Shown here: positions 35,954 to 44,776 of the stretch, in pieces
Position numbering within the stretch: position 1 is the stretch's first letter
How the letters are laid out: each line of letters opens with the position of its first letter
Source of the DNA: Blastocatellia bacterium
GTDB lineage: Bacteria; Acidobacteriota; Blastocatellia; Chloracidobacteriales; JADJPF01
Direction of reading: 5' to 3'
Assembly: GCA_016713405.1 (NCBI GenBank)
Contig: JADJPF010000011.1
Span: 62,001-126,000 of the forward strand
DNA length: 64,000 nt
The notes under the pieces: model-generated
What the model was told of the DNA's origin: nothing
Seen by the model: only the letters and a program-made list of their open reading frames with translations
Database searches by the model: none
Program-made: the position numbers and the translations under genes

Positions 35954-37126
35954 ATGAATAAATTAGATGAAGCAATAAGAAAACATATTACCAATGCCCA
36001 AAGAATAGTAATAAAAATAGGTACTAATGTAATTATGCGGGATGATGGCACAATTGCTTTAGGGCGTATTTATAACTTAATAGAATCTGTTGCAAACCTA
36101 CGTAAGCAGAATAAAGAGGTGCTGATTGTATCCTCTGGTGCGGTTGGGCTAGGTGCGCAACGCTTAAAACTCCCTCAAAAACCAAAACAATTAATATTAA
36201 AACAAGCTTGTGCTGCTATTGGACAAAGCCGCTTAATGTCAGTTTATGAAGATGCTTTTGAAAAATTAGGTGTAATAACTGCACAAATACTTCTTATAGA
36301 AGATGATTTTACTAATCGGATTCGCTATATAAATCTTAGAGATACCATATTAAAGCTACTTGAAATGGGTGTAGTACCCATTATTAATGAAAATGACACG
36401 GTTTCTACTTTAGAACTAGAAAGAACTGTAACAGCAGAGCAAGGAAAAATACCTGTTTTTGGAGATAATGATAAATTATCAGCTTTGGTAATGAGTAAAA
36501 TTTTTGCTGATATGTTAATTATTCTTTCTGATGTTGATGGACTATATACTAGTAATCCTACAAAAGATAAAGATGCTACATTAATTCCTGTAGTACCTAA
36601 AATTACACCTGAAATTGAAGCCATAGCTGAGGGTGCTGGTCTTAGGGGTAGGGGTGGGATGAAAACTAAAATAGAAGCTGCTCGAATTGCTATAAACTCT
36701 GGTGGATTAGCAGTAATTGTTAATGGTAAAGCTTTAGGAATATTAGATAGAGTATTAGCAGGAGAGGCTGTTGGGACAGTTTTTTTACCTGTTAGTCATT
36801 TATCTAGTAAAAAGCGTTGGATAGCTTTTGCTTCAACAATTACAGGAACAGTTGTTACTAATAGTGGTGCTAAGAGTGCGTTATTAGAGAAAAAAGCATC
36901 TTTACTGCCTGCTGGAGTTGTTTATTTAGAAGGCAATTTTGATCGTGGAGAAGTTGTAAGTATTACTGATGAGTCAGGTTTAGAATATGCTCGTGGAATA
37001 GTTAATTATTCTAGTGAGGAAGCAAAAAAATTAATTGGTATCCAGTCAGATAAGATTGAATATTTAGTAGCACAAAAAAATTATGATGCTTTAATAACAC
37101 GAGATAATATTGTTATTTTAAGCTAG
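35954..37126 (+). CDS. proB: Glutamate 5-kinase ProB with PUA domain
   Basis: 390 residues, the long form: amino-acid kinase domain (RIVIKIGTNVI, VSSGAVGLGAQ, NENDTVS, DVDGLYTSNP, GRGGMKTKIEAA) plus a C-terminal PUA domain (about 290-375, FDRGEVVSITDESG). First step of proline synthesis and the usual site of proline feedback inhibition. Lies 19 bases after proC. Confidence 0.97.
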   Translation: MNKLDEAIRKHITNAQRIVIKIGTNVIMRDDGTIALGRIYNLIESVANLRKQNKEVLIVSSGAVGLGAQRLKLPQKPKQLILKQACAAIGQSRLMSVYEDAFEKLGVITAQILLIEDDFTNRIRYINLRDTILKLLEMGVVPIINENDTVSTLELERTVTAEQGKIPVFGDNDKLSALVMSKIFADMLIILSDVDGLYTSNPTKDKDATLIPVVPKITPEIEAIAEGAGLRGRGGMKTKIEAARIAINSGGLAVIVNGKALGILDRVLAGEAVGTVFLPVSHLSSKKRWIAFASTITGTVVTNSGAKSALLEKKASLLPAGVVYLEGNFDRGEVVSITDESGLEYARGIVNYSSEEAKKLIGIQSDKIEYLVAQKNYDALITRDNIVILS

Positions 37127-37161
37127 TTAGTTATTAATATTATGATTTATAAGGGGTTATA

Positions 37162-38496
37162 ATGACTACACCTAATTTAGCTACAGATGAAGTTAGCAAA
37201 ATAGCAAAGGAATCTAAAATAGCTTCTCGTCGATTACTTGTAGCTAATACTTCAGTAAAAAATCAAGCTTTATTAGCTATTGCTCAAGAATTAGAAAAGC
37301 GACAGGATGAAATTTTAGCTGCTAATGAGTTGGATCAAAAAGAGGCTAGTAGCCTAGTTGCCAGCGGTAAGATAGCTAAATCCTTATTTGACCGGCTTAA
37401 ATTAGATAAAGTTAAATTAGCTGGAATGATTGAAGGTGTAAGAACTGTTGCTGCACTAGATGACCCTACAGGAAAAATCTTGGCTAGAACCTTGATGGAT
37501 GATGGACTGGAACTAGAAAAAGTAAGTTGCCCTCTAGGAGTTTTGCTAGTTATATTTGAATCCAGGCCAGATGCAGTAACACAAATTAGTGCTTTAGCCT
37601 TAAAGTCAGGTAATGCAGTTATTTTAAAGTGTGGACGAAGAGCGGCCAACTCCAACTTAGCACTAGTAAAAGCAATAAAAGTAGCACTTGACAAGTTTCC
37701 AGAAATACCAACAATTAGCGTTAAGTTAGTAACAGAACGCGAGCAAATAAACGCACTCCTAGCACTAGATTCTTATGTTGATTTAGTTATTCCTCGTGGT
37801 TCAAATGAGCTTGTTAGATATATCCAAAATAATACCCGTATTCCAGTTTTAGGGCATGCTGAAGGACTTTGTCATATTTATATTGATAAAGATGCTGATA
37901 TAGAAAAAGCTATTAGTATAGTTAATGATGCAAAAACTCAATATCCATCAGCTTGTAACTCTGTTGAAACAGTGCTTATTCACAAAGACATAGCTAGAGA
38001 TATATTACCAAAATTAGCAGATCAGCTTTTAGCTGCAAATGTTGAGTTAAGAGTTTGTTTATTAACAAAGGAGTTACTAAAAGGACTAGAAATAAAGGAA
38101 GCTAGCCTTGAAGACTGGAAAACAGAGTATTGCAATCTAGTTTTATCAATAAAAATAGTTAATACTTTAGATGAGGCCATTGATCATATCAATAATTTTG
38201 GTTCTTCTCATACAGATTCAATCATTAGCGAGAATAAACAAACAGCAGAAATGTTTCTAAATAGTGTTGATTCAGCAGGGGTTTATCATAATGCTTCTAC
38301 TAGATTTGCTGATGGATTTCGTTATGGGTTTGGTGCAGAAGTAGGTATTAGCACAAGTAAACTTCATGCGCGTGGCCCGGTTGGACTTGAAGGACTTGTT
38401 TCCTATAAATATAAGCTTTATGGATCGGGACAAATAGTTGCTACTTATAGTGGAGTTAATGCTAGAGAGTTTAAGCATAAAATTTTACAAAAATAA
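37162..38496 (+). CDS. proA: Gamma-glutamyl phosphate reductase ProA
   Basis: 444 residues. Reduces glutamyl-5-phosphate made by ProB. Family segments CPLGVLLVIFESRPDAVTQI, the catalytic Cys in YPSACNSVETVL and ARGPVGLEGLVSYKY are intact. ATG 37162 is preceded by AAGGGG. Last gene of proCBA; the whole proline branch from glutamate is therefore in this operon. Confidence 0.97.
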   Translation: MTTPNLATDEVSKIAKESKIASRRLLVANTSVKNQALLAIAQELEKRQDEILAANELDQKEASSLVASGKIAKSLFDRLKLDKVKLAGMIEGVRTVAALDDPTGKILARTLMDDGLELEKVSCPLGVLLVIFESRPDAVTQISALALKSGNAVILKCGRRAANSNLALVKAIKVALDKFPEIPTISVKLVTEREQINALLALDSYVDLVIPRGSNELVRYIQNNTRIPVLGHAEGLCHIYIDKDADIEKAISIVNDAKTQYPSACNSVETVLIHKDIARDILPKLADQLLAANVELRVCLLTKELLKGLEIKEASLEDWKTEYCNLVLSIKIVNTLDEAIDHINNFGSSHTDSIISENKQTAEMFLNSVDSAGVYHNASTRFADGFRYGFGAEVGISTSKLHARGPVGLEGLVSYKYKLYGSGQIVATYSGVNAREFKHKILQK

Positions 38497-38653
38497 GAAG
38501 ATTTCTCTTGCAAGCTTTCAGTTGTCTGCTACTCTTTCGGCGAGTAATATATAAAGATTCCTAATAACACTTTAGTTATGTCGATTAGCCTTTTTTGTAA
38601 AATTTAAGTCTAAAAAATTAGTAAATATAAATCTCATTTTTGGAGTCATACAG

Positions 38654-41600
38654 ATGAAAGTTTGCAGCTTGTGCGGCAAACAATGGCCGGATAATACTAA
38701 GTTCTGTCCTGCTGATGGAACTACTGTAGTTGATATTGCTCCAAGAGATAACTCTATTCGTCCTTCCTTACGTAATAAAGAGAACAAAGAAAACAAAGAG
38801 AATAAAGAAAATAAAGAAAATAAATTAGAAAAACCAGATATTTGGACTGGTTTAATTGGGAAAGTATTAAACCGTACATACCAAATAGAAGAAAAGTTAG
38901 GCCAAGGTGGAATGGGCGCAGTTTTTCGCGCACGACATTTAGGAATAGGTGACACAGTTGCATTAAAGATTATTTCTGAGGAACATACCCAGGATTCTGT
39001 AATGCTTGCCCGGTTTCGTCGTGAAGCTCAAGCCGTCCGTCGTTTGGCTCATCCAAATGCTGTTGCTGTTTATGATTTTAATAGTACAGAAGATGGTTTG
39101 TTTTTTATGGTTATGGAGTTTGTTAAAGGACAAACCCTAGAACAATATTTAGCTGAAAAACTTATAGTTACACCTCAAAGAGCTTGGGAAATTTTATATC
39201 CTGTAGCACAAGCCTTAGATATAGCTCACAGCTTAGGTATTATTCATCGTGATATTAAACCTGCAAACTTAATGCTTTGCCGAGATAGTGGAGGTAAGGA
39301 GCAGATAAAAGTTTTAGATTTTGGTACTGCTCGTCTTAGTGCTGCTAATGAACAGGAAGCAGTTTCTTTAACCCAACAAGGGCAAATCTTTGGTACACCT
39401 TTTTATATGGCACCTGAATCTGTGTTGGGCGAACCTATTACTCATAGTGTAGATATTTATTCGCTAGGAGTAGTACTTTATAAAATGCTTACAGGCACAT
39501 TACCATTTCAATCTGAGCGTAGTATGCAAGTAATGATGGCTCATGCTCATACAGATCCAGACCCACCATCCCAGAGAAATCCAAAATTACTAGGTAAATA
39601 TGATAATATTATACTAAAGTCTTTAGAGAAAACACCTATTAAACGCTATCAAACAGCCAGAGAATTAATTGATAGTTTATTTAATTCACTTAATGAAGGG
39701 GCTATTTTATCTACTTCCAGTGCAGGTTTTAGGGTAGAAGATCCTTTATCTGTACGAACAAGAGTAGCATCACAACTAGAGCCAAATTTTAATTGTTATA
39801 TTGGAAGAGAACAGGAAGTAAAAAGGCTACAAGATGGATTTCTCCAAGCTTGTGAGGGTAGAGCAAACCCAATGTTTATTATTAGTAGTCCTGGACTTGG
39901 GAAAACACAACTGCTAACCAGGTTTAGAGATTGGGCAAATGAACAAGGTGCAGTAGTTTTATTAGGTAAATTTTTTGATTATGGTGGTAGTATTAATGAA
40001 CCATTAAGAACATTTAAGCAGTTATTAACAGGATTAGTTTCTACAGGATTGCTTAAGAGTATGCCTAATCCTTTTATTAATGCTAGTTCAGTTATTAATG
40101 CTAATTCAGCAAAAGAGATAGTAAACTTTTAGTTCCAGAGACTAATAGTCAAGAAAAATGGCAACTTTTTGCTAGTTTGGCTAGTACTTTTACTTCACTA
40201 GCCCCAAATCGTACTGTTGTAATGATCCTAGATGATATACAGTGGGCAGATGCTTTAAGTCTTGAGTTCGTAGGCTATCTACTTAGAACTACAGAAACAC
40301 GTAAATTTTATTTTATAGGTGGGTCTCATTCAGAAGAAACTAAATCTAAAACACATCCTTTTCGCTCTTGGCTAATTAAACAAGCACAATATATTCATTA
40401 TGAGAAAATGGAACTACATCCTTTTGATAAAAAAGGAGTTAATACCTTACTTCAAGCTATATTTCAATGTATTGAAGTTAGCCAAAAAGATGTAGATATA
40501 CTTTATCAGTTAACAGGAGGTAATCCTTTATACTTAATAGAAGTAATTAAGCTACTAATGAGTAGCCAAAAAATAGTTTTTCAAAATTCTGTTTGGTATG
40601 GAAGTGGATTTGATGAGGTAAAATTACCTGATACGGTGACAAATGTAGTGCGCTATAAATTTGAAGCTTGTAGTGAACAACTACGCGAAGTATTAGCAGC
40701 AGCAGCAATAATTGGAGATAATTTTAGTTTTGAACTTCTGCAATTGATCTTAGATATTAATGAAAATTAGCTTGAAGAGTTATTAAATAGGGCTGTAAAA
40801 GAGGCTTTATTACAAGATGATGAAGAAACAAATAAGGATGAATACCAATTTTACAATACAACTATTCGTCAAGTTATTTATGATGAAATTCCTAAGAGAC
40901 AAAAGAGGAGGCTTCATTCTCGTGCAGCTTTAGCAATAGCTAAACTCAATGTAGGAAAAGCAGAAGTAACTAGTAGTGCTTTGACTTATCATTTTTATTC
41001 TGCTGGAGAATGGGAAGCGGTTCTAAAACATAGCTCAACGGCAATTGAACAAGCTTTAAGTAAACAGGCTATGGATGAAGTCGTTAGGCTTTCTCGTTAT
41101 GCAGAAGAAGCCTTAAATCGTTTATCTGAAGAAGCAGATACTAGTATAAATGTAACAAATTATCGACGTTTGACAGGTCAAACAAGGCTTAAACGAGCTA
41201 TTGCTTTAATGCGTTTAGGTAATTTTAAGGAAGCACAAACAGAAGCAGAAGATGTAAAAGAATTTATTGAACGCTTAAATGCTCCTGAACTTCAAGCCCA
41301 ATTATATTTGGTTTTAACAGAATTATGTTTTTGGACAGGTCGTAACACAGAAGGGTTTAACCTGGGTTCCAGAGGATTAGTACTGGCACGTCAGATTAAT
41401 GATGAAGAATGTGTACGATATATGATGTTTTATCTGGCATGGTGTAGAGTTCGTATTACTCCTATTTCAGAAAGCTTGACACTTTTCCAACAAATTGTTG
41501 AATTATCTAAACAAGCTGGAGATATATCCTTACAAGCTCGCTCGTTATCTACACTAGGCAATCTACTACATATTACTGGACAGTGGCGTAAAGGCAGAAG

Positions 41601-42332
41601 CTATATTGAAGAAGCACATCATTTAGCTAAATTTGCTTCTGATCCTTTTGCACAATGTCAGGTTTTACTTTTTCTACCTGGTCACTAGATTTTGAAAATA
41701 ATCTTTCTAAAGTAAAAGACCTGGCAGATGAAGGAATTAAAATATCTCATAACTATGGCTGGCGTAACTGGGAAGGCTATCAATATTATGTATTAGGACG
41801 AAGTTATTTACGTAGTGCAGAGCCAAACTTTGAGCTAGCTCAAGAAATGCTTTCTCGTAGTTTTTCTATTATGCAGGAAACTTACGATAAGATGGGGCAA
41901 TTAACAGTATCAAAAGAGCTTGCTAAATTAGATCTTATGATAGAGCCTGACCCATCTATTTTAGATAAATTACGGGAAATTACTAATGGTTTAGCTAAAC
42001 AAAAAGAGATGATTGCTTATTGTGAAGGCATAATAATTTTAGCTGATGCTGAAGCTAGCGTAGGTTCTGTTGAAAATGCTATAGCCAATTATCGAAACGC
42101 CTTAAAAATATCAGAAACTATTCCTTTTTTAGAAGTTCAATGGCGGATCCATTTTGGTTTAGCTGAATGTCTAAAAAAACAAGCAGAAGAAACACTAGCT
42201 CTTGAACATATGGTTCGAGCCATAGACGTGATCAATAGATTAAAACAAGAGCTAGATAGTCCAGATACTGTAGCTAAATTCCTGGAAAATAAAGAGGAAG
42301 TCTATACTGCTTATGCCCAAATATTTAGCTAA
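38654..42332 (+). pseudogene. Zinc-ribbon / Ser-Thr kinase / AAA-ATPase / TPR signalling protein, broken in three places
   Basis: A single gene of about 1226 codons. N-terminal zinc ribbon CSLCGKQWPDNTKFCPADG; a 9-bp tandem repeat encoding (KEN)n; kinase domain about 75-340 (GQGGMGAVFRARH, ALKI, HRDIKPANLM, DFGTAR); ATPase with Walker A SSPGLGKTQ and Walker B MILDDIQWAD; then a TPR-type C-terminus. Breaks: one T missing in the T4 run 40127-40130 (frame restored as NFLVPETNSQEKWQLF), in-frame TAG at 40768-40770, and one base missing near 41685 (GH-LDFENNLSKVK). The N-terminal fragment, 492 residues to 40132, still holds a complete kinase. Domain order resembles PknK-like predicted-ATPase kinases. 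Confidence 0.85.
38774..38827 (+). repeat. 9-bp tandem repeat encoding (NKE)n
   Basis: Six units of AAYAAAGAR (last unit degenerate) in frame between the zinc ribbon and the kinase domain. Encodes alternating Asn-Lys-Glu. Copy number is likely to vary between strains. Confidence 0.85.
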
Positions 42333-42349
42333 CTTATTTTAAGATTTCT

Positions 42350-42374
42350 GCGGGCAAGATGCCTGCGCTGCCAC
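42350..42374 (+). repeat. Dispersed hairpin repeat, copy 3, flanked by 15-bp direct repeats
   Basis: Core GCGGGCAAGATGCCTGCGC. The 15-bp sequence TATTTTAAGATTTCT occurs on both sides, at 42335-42349 and 42375-42389, like an insertion-site duplication. The right copy contains the stop codon and last codons of the minus-strand VWFA gene. The core matches the repeat at 23031-23065. Confidence 0.65.
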
Positions 42375-42378
42375 TATT

Positions 42379-44190
42379 TTAAGATTTCTTTGCATAATAT
42401 CCACGCCTTGTTTTTACTTTAACATTGTCTTTCTTTGCTTTTAGACGAATCTTTCTAAAAGCTCCATCATGTGCTGAATTAGTTGGATAATAACCTAAAC
42501 TATAAATTGTCCGAAGTTCTGCTGCTACTTTTTCATAGCATCCTGACAAATCTTCTAGTCTATTAGCATAGAATATACTTCCACCTGTAGCATCTGATAA
42601 AGTTTTTAATTGTTCTCGGGATAAGTAATAAGCTTCAGAAACATCTAAACCAGTTTCATTTATTACTTCTTCTTCGGTATTAATATAAATAGGAAAAACT
42701 ATTGTGTCTGATTCCTGGATTTTAGCCAGCAGTTCATTAAAACCAATTAATGAACCTCGGCCAGGCACACCGGGCAGAGCATTATCTACTCCATCTGTCA
42801 TTATTACAATTGAGTTACGTTCTGATTGAGCTTGTTGTAGTAACCAAAGTAAAGAACGCTCTAAAGCATCATAAAAGTTTGTTCCACCATCAGCATCTTT
42901 AATACTTTCAATTTTTTGTCTTAAAAGCTCTCGGTCATTGGTTAAAGGGCAAATTAAGCGTGCTGAACCACTAAAAGTAACTATTGCTACTTTATCTTCT
43001 GGACGAGTAGCTTGAATAAATGACCAAGCACTTTTACGAATAAGCTTAAGTTTTTCTTTTAGACTACCGCTTAAATCAATTAGTAATACTAAATTAAATG
43101 GGGTATTAACTGATTGAAAATGAACTATTTCTTGTTCTATTCCATCTTCGTAAAGTAAAAATTCTGTTTCTGTAAGATTAGTTATAGGCTGTCCAAAAGA
43201 ATTTACCGCACTAGCATTAAGTGTTACTAATTCGGATTCAATTCTAATTACGTCATCATTATTAGCATCTTTGCCATCATTACTATTTGCAATAGAAGAA
43301 CTGCTATTGCTTGCTAAAGTTGAATCTGTTGCATCATTACGACGTAGTTCAGGTTTTGTAATTTTATTAGGTTTATTTGTGCCAACAATACTTGCAGAAT
43401 CATCATCTAGTTTTGGACTAGGTTTTGTGGAGGTGTTTGCAGTTGAATCCGAAGGAAGTTTGCTGATAGAAATATTAGCAGGTGTTGAATTTATATTTCT
43501 TGGAGTTGTATTTGTTGAAGCTATATTGTTTGACTTAACATAACTATTGCTTAAAGTAATATTCCCTTGTTCACTAATAAGAGAAATTATTGCTCCACCT
43601 TTGCCTAAACGTTTATAAAAAGAACGTGTAGGAGAATTAGTAGCACTTGTTGTTGTTTTAAGTAAATTTTCTGCTCGAACTATTCCAGAACCACTTGCTA
43701 AAGAAATATCTGCATCTATTGTTTCAGGTAAATTTAAGCTTATATTACCTTTACTAGTATTTGCTACTAAGCTATTAACGGCTAGACTAACATCTATATT
43801 TCCTGTACTGCTAGATAATCGTAAATTCATTCCTTCAGGTACTAATACTTCTATATCTATAGGGTTAGTTGACTGATTAGGTAAAGTTTTAAGGTAAATT
43901 TGATCACTTTCTTTTTCTAAATAGATCTCTTTTTCCTTAATAACTATATTAGAATTATTACGATAAATAGCTTGCACTATTATACTATTATTTTGTCCAG
44001 CAGAGATTTTAATATTTCCTATTTGGTTTTCTACACGTAGTAGATTTAAGGCAGGTAATGTAAGAGTAAATTTACTAGTTTTAGTCACCTTGCGAGACTG
44101 AGCTAAAACATTAATTGGGTTAAGAAATGAAGGAAATAAAATTGTAAGGCTAATTACTAAAGAAAGAATAGGCCACCAACTTTTTTGCAT
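42379..44190 (-). CDS. Secreted VWFA protein with beta-helical adhesin-like N-terminal region (acidobacterial type)
   Basis: 603 residues. Signal peptide 1-30 (ending VLAQS), then a region 40-210 resembling the putative-adhesin/DUF4097 fold (LRVENQIGNIKISAG, LSSSTGNIDVSL, NTSKGNISLNL). A Ser/Asn/Thr-rich linker (215-315) follows, then a VWFA domain with ESELVTLNASAVNSFGQPI, the MIDAS residues LIDLSGSLKE, GGTNFYDALE and MTDGVDN, and a C-terminal KIRLKAKKDNVKVKTRRGYY. The VWFA part fits the family described as VWFA-related acidobacterial. Probably envelope-associated, metal-dependent binding. Divergent from the Oar-like receptor. Confidence 0.85.
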   Translation of the reverse strand: MQKSWWPILSLVISLTILFPSFLNPINVLAQSRKVTKTSKFTLTLPALNLLRVENQIGNIKISAGQNNSIIVQAIYRNNSNIVIKEKEIYLEKESDQIYLKTLPNQSTNPIDIEVLVPEGMNLRLSSSTGNIDVSLAVNSLVANTSKGNISLNLPETIDADISLASGSGIVRAENLLKTTTSATNSPTRSFYKRLGKGGAIISLISEQGNITLSNSYVKSNNIASTNTTPRNINSTPANISISKLPSDSTANTSTKPSPKLDDDSASIVGTNKPNKITKPELRRNDATDSTLASNSSSSIANSNDGKDANNDDVIRIESELVTLNASAVNSFGQPITNLTETEFLLYEDGIEQEIVHFQSVNTPFNLVLLIDLSGSLKEKLKLIRKSAWSFIQATRPEDKVAIVTFSGSARLICPLTNDRELLRQKIESIKDADGGTNFYDALERSLLWLLQQAQSERNSIVIMTDGVDNALPGVPGRGSLIGFNELLAKIQESDTIVFPIYINTEEEVINETGLDVSEAYYLSREQLKTLSDATGGSIFYANRLEDLSGCYEKVAAELRTIYSLGYYPTNSAHDGAFRKIRLKAKKDNVKVKTRRGYYAKKS

Positions 44191-44335
44191 AACAACCTCA
44201 AAAAGTAGGGATTTTTTAGGGATTGGGTAAAGGTTTAGAATTCTTAGTGCTAAAGTAACAGAAAAAAGTTGCTTTGGGCTATGTTAAATTATTCTCTTTA
44301 GGAAAAATTTAATATAGGAAAAAGTTTTTTAATTT

Positions 44336-44356
44336 ATCTGGAAAATTTTTCCAGAT
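44336..44356. promoter_or_regulatory. 21-bp palindrome, possible operator
   Basis: ATCTGGAAAA, one central T, then the exact complement TTTTCCAGAT. It lies 146 bases upstream of the VWFA start and 420 bases upstream of the receptor start. Single-base centre and AT-rich middle fit a dimeric regulator site; a factor cannot be named. Confidence 0.45.
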
Positions 44357-44419
44357 TTACTCCCCAATTTCCAAAAATTTTTCGCGTTAATTGACAAGAG
44401 GTTTAACATATCGTTACTG

Positions 44420-44458
44420 AGTTGGTCTCAAAACAACCCGGCAGTTTTGACACCAACT
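44420..44458. promoter_or_regulatory. Imperfect 39-bp dyad upstream of the receptor gene
   Basis: AGTTGGT-CT-CAAAAC, loop AACCCGGCA, GTTTTG-AC-ACCAACT: 13 paired bases with one internal bulge. No T tract, so it is not a normal terminator. Could be an operator or, if transcription starts upstream, a leader structure of the Oar-like gene. Confidence 0.45.
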
Positions 44459-44776
44459 TAGCTTCCCTCATAAAAGATAAATCAAAAACAAATCTAAATC
44501 TTCTCTATAAACTCTTTATTAGTATAACTAATAGTATACCAACTAAACTTACTAGTAATATCCGCCTAACTTGATTACCTAATTTACAATTTCTTAATGA
44601 TTTGCCGAAAAATTTATGTAATGTTGCGTTTTTGTTACTCGACCTTTGCAATGGATATTAATATAATAGCAACAGACTTTCGCATTTTAATCAAACATAT
44701 TGGCAAAAAAATCTTAAATTTTTCCAATGAAACAAATAAAAATTAACTCTACCTTTTTAGAGGAGGAGGACTTACT

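Larger units (their letters stand above)
44191..44776. other. 586-bp divergent intergenic region
   Basis: No credible gene. It holds a 21-bp palindrome at 44336-44356, a larger dyad at 44420-44458 (both listed separately), a TATAAT at 44662-44667 without a convincing -35, and a strong ribosome-binding site AGGAGGAGG at 44760-44768 for the receptor gene. Confidence 0.5.

Noticed and set aside
38572..38955. Minus-strand open frame across the tandem repeat
   Set aside because: It is antisense to the kinase gene and its repetitive Leu/Phe/Ser-rich translation comes from the 9-bp repeat.
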